In this document: positions 59,531 through 64,000 of the stretch, piece after piece
Layout: every line of letters starts with the position of its first letter
How positions within the stretch are numbered: the stretch's first letter is position 1
NCBI GenBank assembly: GCA_951812925.1
Contig: OX638368.1
Location: 13,037,994 to 13,101,993, forward strand
Source: Calliopum simillimum
Taxonomy: Eukaryota; Arthropoda; Insecta; Diptera; Lauxaniidae
Reading direction: 5' to 3'
Length of the DNA: 64,000 nucleotides
Translations under genes and position numbers: made by a program
The notes under the pieces: generated by a model
What the model saw: the letters and a program-made list of their open reading frames with translations, nothing else
Told to the model about the DNA's origin: nothing
Databases searched by the model: none

Positions 59531-61189
59531 GGGCGTTTCACGAAAACAACTTTTTTGATTTTTTTCAAACCTTAAAGCGTATTTGGGTGTATTATGGGAT
59601 AAAAATAACCCATGAATTTTTTCAGATTTTTTATTGGTCATTTAGAGGTCGCGATATCAACTTTTTAAAAAAATGTTTCCAAACTGTAAAAATAAATTGT
59701 TTAATACCTGTTTTATTGTTTTTAAATAACTCTGACTAACTAAATCACTCACTTTTGAGTCGCTTGGACCCGTAGAATACGAAAAAAGTCATGAAAATGA
59801 AAAAACTAGCAACGCCCTACTGGATAGACCCGTGTATTCAACATAATGTCACTGATTTTTTGATATTTTTGTCAATTAATTGCCTAATTTTGGTAAAAAA
59901 AACGTTTTTATTAATTGTGAAAACGAAACGTCAACACATATTTAAGAACATATGAAAAGGTAAGTAAATTAAATGAGTTATATTCTAAAACAGACAGAGT
60001 AATTTGCCTGGCACAGTGATGTCTTAAGCTTAAAATTACGATAACTCATGAACGGTGAGTCACTCGTTTAAAGTAAAAATATTTGTTTATAGGAAATTAC
60101 TTGCACCACAATCTACATATGACTTTTTTCAGATGACTTATAGTTTAGCAGATATTTTTATAACAAACCAGAAATTTCGAAACAAACCGTTTTTTCAAAA
60201 AATATCCAAAACGGTTAGTCCTAGAAAAAAAAAATTTGCTCGCATTTTATAGAACGTTTAATTCCCTATAAAGATCTCTCCGAACGGTTTTTTTGTCCGA
60301 CTTACCGTTCATGAGATATCGCGTCTTGAAATCATTCAAAATTGAACATTGTACTATGCATTGTACTGTACAATGTTCAATTTTGAATGATTTCAAGACG
60401 CGATATCTCATGAACGGTAAGTCGGACAAAAAAACAGTTCGGAGAGATCTTTATAGGGAATTAAACGTTCTATAAAATGCGAGAAAATGTTTTTTTCCAG
60501 GACTAACCGTTTTGGATATTTTTTGAAAAAACGGTTTGTTTCGAAATTTCTGGTTTGTTATAAAAATATCTGCTAAACTATAAGTCATCTGAAAAAAGTC
60601 ATATGTAGATTGTGGTGCAAGTAATTTCCTATAAACAAATATTTTTACTTTAAACGAGTGACTCACCGTTCATGAGTTATCGTAATTTTAAGCTTAAGAC
60701 ATCACTGTGCCAGGCAAATTACTCTGTCTGTTTTAGAATATAATTCATTTAATTTACTTACCTTTTCATATGTTCTTAAATATGTTTTGACATTTCTTTT
60801 TCACAATTAATAAAAACGTTTTTTTACCAAAATTAGGCAATTAATTGACAAAAATATCAAAAAATCAGTGACATTATGTTGAATACACGGGTCTATCCAG
60901 TAGGGCGTTGCTAGTTTTTTCATCTTCATGACTTTTTTCGTATTCTACGGGTCCAAGCGACTCAAAAGTGAGTGATTTAGTTAGTCAGAGTTATTAAAAA
61001 ACAATAAAACAGTTATTAAACAATTTATTTTTACAGTTTGGAAACATTTTTTTAAAAAGTAGATATCGCGACCTCTAAATGACCAATAAAAAATCTGAAA
61101 AAATTCATGGGTTATTTTTATCCCATAATACACCCAAATCCGCTTTAAGGTTTGAAAAAAATCAAAAAAGTTGTTTTCGTGAAACGCCC
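59531..61189. mobile_element. 1.66-kb near-perfect palindrome (giant foldback element)
   Basis: Starts GGGCGTTTCACGAAAACAAC and ends with its reverse complement. The arms (59531-60354 and 60368-61189) are about 820 bp each and agree at nearly every base; I noticed only scattered differences (for example around 59925-59940 against 60785-60800). The 13-base loop (60355-60367) follows ATTGAACATTGTAC. TA lies on each side (59529-59530 and 61190-61191). Mirror-image open frames (60055-60252 and 60451-60666; 60247-60429 and 60293-60475) are consequences of the symmetry and match no transposase. It is likely a non-autonomous DNA transposon with arm-length inverted repeats. Confidence 0.9.
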
Positions 61190-61280
61190 TAATGTGTATA
61201 TGTGTATGTGGCCAAAAATTTTCAAGTGAGCCACCTAAGAATTAAAATTTAAAAACGTAAAGAAGGTTTTAAAAAAAATA

Positions 61281-62159
61281 GGGGAAAGTGGGGAATCGTG
61301 GGCCATGGGGAATCGTGAGCCACCGCCACCTTTTGGCAGTATGTCGAGATAAATAGTTAAATGCAACTGTAATCGTTTTCTCTTAGCCTCAACTTATTTT
61401 TACATTGGTTGTTGACAAACGTACGCGTTTTATTTGCTTTGTACAATACTCGCCCAAAAAAAAGTATCTGCAAAACTTTTTTTGCGTGTTTGATTTCCAT
61501 CATTCTTGGACGAATTGCTACGACAAAACACAGGAAAATGTGTTTTTTATTATCGTTAAACCTTTGCCTTTCAACATACAAAAGAAATTTTGCATGACAC
61601 TTCAACAAGTCAATTACACGCCGTTGTTTTGCAAAAAGTAGCTTGTGGGGAATCGTGAGCCACTTCGTTGGACACCCGTGTTTTGACAGTTTTCGTATCA
61701 ATACACATTTGTATGTTGCGTTTATGATGTTTTGTGCAAAATGGAGGCAGTGAATCAATAAATAAAACAATAAATACATATTTTGTATCAAACTTTCACG
61801 TGCCCAAATTGCGTATCTGATTGATCGTGTATAACCCTTCTTCTTCATTTTGTCGATTAAAATAACTTTACATGTCATTTCAACTAATTCAATAAAGTTT
61901 CGCATCATAATTGTTTCATTTTTACTTAATTACGGCGGTGGCCCACGATTCCCCACCATTTTTGAAAATCGCAAAAACACTAATTTTTTTCAAACCACGA
62001 AAAGTCGGAAAAAACAAAAGAATTGTTAGAAAGTGTAATAGTCAAAAGTTACCTAACTTCATGTAGAATAACATACCATATTACAATTTGCAAAATTTTT
62101 TTTTTTTTTTAAGATATTTAACAAAATAATAACGTGGCCCACGATTCCCCACCTTCCCC
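61281..62159. mobile_element. TA-flanked TIR element, GGGGAAAGTGGGGAATCGTG ends
   Basis: The left end GGGGAAAGTGGGGAATCGTG continues GGCCA. The right end is its reverse complement with one change. TA is at 61279-61280 and 62160-62161. The core GGGGAATCGTG(A/G)GCCA recurs internally at about 61309 and 61647 and in reverse at about 61938, so the motif is present at least five times. A TA target suggests the Tc1/mariner/pogo superfamily, which is inference from the target only. Confidence 0.8.
61357..61908 (-). CDS. Unrecognised 183-codon frame inside the TIR element
   Basis: This is the longest open frame in the window. It begins MMRNFIELVEMTCKVILIDK and is basic overall, with Lys/Arg-rich stretches (KMKKKGYTRS, AKQRRV). 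I recognise no transposase signature: no spaced acidic triad and no clear helix-turn-helix. It lies wholly between the inverted repeats, and its carboxy end covers an internal copy of the terminal motif's neighbourhood. It could be a remnant of the element's own protein or chance. Start chosen as the first ATG; no promoter evidence. Confidence 0.2.
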   Translation of the reverse strand: MMRNFIELVEMTCKVILIDKMKKKGYTRSIRYAIWARESLIQNMYLLFYLLIHCLHFAQNIINATYKCVLIRKLSKHGCPTKWLTIPHKLLFAKQRRVIDLLKCHAKFLLYVERQRFNDNKKHIFLCFVVAIRPRMMEIKHAKKVLQILFFGRVLYKANKTRTFVNNQCKNKLRLRENDYSCI

Positions 62160-62161
62160 TA

Positions 62162-64000
62162 CTATTTTTTGTAGCAATTAGTGAAGATTTTTGAATAAAA
62201 AATTTTTCTAAAATATTTAACATAAGTAGGCACGGTGCTCTTGAACAGTCGATAGGTTTTTTGAATATGTGGAGAAAATCTGTGAAAAGGGTTTTATTTG
62301 TATTAGCTTAGTGGTCTAAAAAATGCAAACCCCGAAATCGTAGCTGATCATCCCCGCGAAATATCGCAAAAATACATATCCCATATAAAATAAAAAAAAT
62401 TCAGAAAAAAAAACGCAACAAACAAATATAAAAATAGTTATTTTGAATGTATTTTGCAATGTTGAATCCGAGTCCGGCCTTAGAATTGCTGTATCTTGTA
62501 CGGTTTTTGAGATATCTTAGCCAAAACAAGGAAAAAAAGCCGACGCTATGTTTTATTGTTGTGTTTTGGAGCTAAATAACGGGACGTATATCCGTAAATT
62601 CTGATGCAGAAATGGTAAACTTTAATTAATCTTCTAAACCTAGTTCAAATAATGTCTATATCTTTATTTTTCTCGGAGATATCCTAACCTAAAAAGTTAA
62701 AAAAGTGCAAAAAACGTGTTTTGTCATTATTTCAGTCTACGATATTTCAGAGAAAAATTAAACTTTTGACATAATTTAAATGCGGTTTTAAAGAAAAAGA
62801 TTAGAACTTTTAGTTAATGTATCGAATTTTGCGAACAAATGTTTTATGTTTTAGCTATATAGCTTCAAAATATGGCAAAAACGGTGTTTTTTCCTTGTTT
62901 AGGCTAAGATATCTCAAAAACCGTATGAGATACAGCAATTTTAAGGCCGGATTTAGATTTAGAATTGCAAAAAACATTAAATATAACTATTTTTATATAT
63001 GTTTGTTGCGTTTTTTATCCGATTTTTTTTTTTTTATATGGGATATGTATTTTTGCGATATTTCGGGGGGATGATCAGCTACGATTTCGGGGTTTGCATT
63101 TTCCATACCACTAAACTAATACAAATGAAACCCCATTCACAGATTTTCTCCACATAGCCAAAAAACCTATCAACTGTTCAAGAGCACCGTGTAGGGTATA
63201 AAAGAGTATTTCGTTTTTTTTTTTTTTTTTTTTTTTGGGACCAAAAATGTTCAGTTATTATTGAAAGTCCCTATTTCAAATAAATGAAAACTTAAGCAAC
63301 TTCCTCGTCTCTGAGAAAACTATAAAAAATAAATATGCAATCTTTATATGTCAAGGAACTATATTCCAGCAAAAAATTATATATTATATTATATTATTAT
63401 ATATTGGTCCAAAAGTTATTAAAATACAGTGTGCCGTGCAATACTTTTTTCATTAGAAGAGAAAAACGAGGCATTCTACGAAAAAATTGTATATAGCATA
63501 AAATGCTTAAAATCGAAAAACTTGTAAATTTTTTTAGATTTTTCTTAGAGTTTTCATAATTTTTCAAAAATCAGTCCAAAAAAAAAAAAAAATGTTCTAA
63601 AAAATTTCAAAAAATTTACACGTTTTTCTTAGACAATTCTAAGCACTTTATACCTTATGCAAGTTTTTCGTAAGATGCCTTGTTTTTCTCTACCATTGAG
63701 AAAAGTAGTGCACGGCACACTATAGGTATTGTTAACATCTTCTGAACCAATTTCGGTTACCCCAATTTTTTTCCTGGATATAGTTTTTAGGCATGTAGAA
63801 AGTGCCTTAGTATATATTTTCAGCGACTTTCTCAGAGGCAAAGAAGTTGCTTTAGTTTTTACTTATTTGAAATGGGGTTTTTCAATTATAAATCTACGAT
63901 AAAATTTTGGTCAAAAAACAAAAAATACTTCGTTATTCCCTAGTTTATGCTAAATATTTTAGAAAAAATCATTTTTCTTGTAAGCGTTTTTTACGTTAAA
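62162..64000. repeat. Palindrome interrupted by another element, running to the window edge
   Basis: The right arm (about 63590-63972) is the reverse complement of 63192-63560. Matching blocks are GTGCCGTGCA.TACTTTT, GAGAAAAACGAGGCAT, CTCTGAGAAA, TATTTCAAATAA and TAGGG.ATAA. The pairing continues past the 62231-63191 insertion: TTTTTCTAAAATATTTAACA at about 62203-62222 matches the reverse of 63949-63972. The centre is near 63570. Identity is about 75-85% by eye, so it is older than the insertion it carries. The outer ends are not defined. Confidence 0.7.
62231..63191. mobile_element. 961-bp palindromic element with CACGGTGC ends and TAGG duplication
   Basis: The left end CACGGTGCTCTTGAACAGTC is mirrored by GACTGTTCAAGAGCACCGTG-like sequence at the right end (one change). 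Arms of about 320 bp are matched (ATAGGTTTTTTG, GGAGAAAATCTGTGAA, GCAAACCCCGAAATCGTAGC, TGATCATCCCC, ACGGTTTTTGAGATATCTTA). TAGG is at 62227-62230 and 63192-63195. The plus-strand frame at 62817-63074 is unsupported. The 4-bp duplication and CAC..GTG ends recall Chapaev/CACTA-like elements (inference). Confidence 0.8.

Noticed and set aside
60055..60666. Paired open frames with the same translation on opposite strands
   Set aside because: They are forced by the palindrome and do not resemble a transposase.
1..64000. tRNA genes, CRISPR arrays, operons, riboswitches, bacterial promoters
   Set aside because: None seen. The sequence is eukaryotic, and the repeats lack the regular spacer structure of CRISPR.

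Overview
The window looks like AT-rich, gene-poor nuclear DNA of an insect. I infer a higher dipteran, possibly tephritid-like, from the transposon mix: mariner, BEL/Pao, piggyBac-like and RTE-like elements plus a Drosophila 'mini-me'-like core. I find no convincing host exon, tRNA, rRNA or CRISPR array. Open frames are short, low in complexity, or lie inside transposon relics, so this is probably intergenic or deep-intron sequence. Absence of a gene is a by-eye judgement, because short exons in AT-rich DNA are easy to miss.

Layout. At 1-10 kb there is AT-rich sequence with a decayed TIR-element copy (1668-2124), composite repeats built on a 142-bp unit (5.3, 7.4-7.9 and 8.9-9.65 kb), and an old foldback repeat (8.1-8.8 kb) split by a 5'-truncated LINE with an 11-bp target duplication. 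At 10-17 kb there are two mariner copies of one family (10360-11268 and 15563-16441) with different internal deletions, and a T-rich tandem repeat (14.8-15.2 kb). At 18.7-25.3 kb an element made of CAGTTTGA/CACTGTG sub-repeats occurs in inverted orientation at 18.8 and 24.4 kb; between the copies lie a 631-bp palindrome (19321-19951) and a 570-bp TIR element (20409-20978). At 27-30.3 kb a GTGCTATTT-type motif recurs. At 31.2-33.9 kb a mariner interrupts one copy of a duplicated sequence whose other copy preserves the empty target site.

At 35528-40438 lies a BEL/Pao LTR retrotransposon with 223-bp LTRs that look identical and 5-bp target duplications, but with a ruined pol. At 41-48.4 kb there are tandem and dispersed repeats: a ~385-bp duplication, a ~98-bp satellite-like array, and inverted repeats. 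A piggyBac-like element with a broken transposase occupies 53749-56008.

The right end (59.5-64 kb) is the most unusual part. It holds a 1.66-kb near-perfect palindrome, an 879-bp TA-flanked TIR element, and a 961-bp CAC...GTG palindrome inserted with a TAGG duplication inside the arm of yet another palindrome that continues to the window edge.

No genes form a working pathway here. The window records successive insertions, and every recognisable transposase or polymerase is broken, so any recent movement must have used enzymes supplied from elsewhere.
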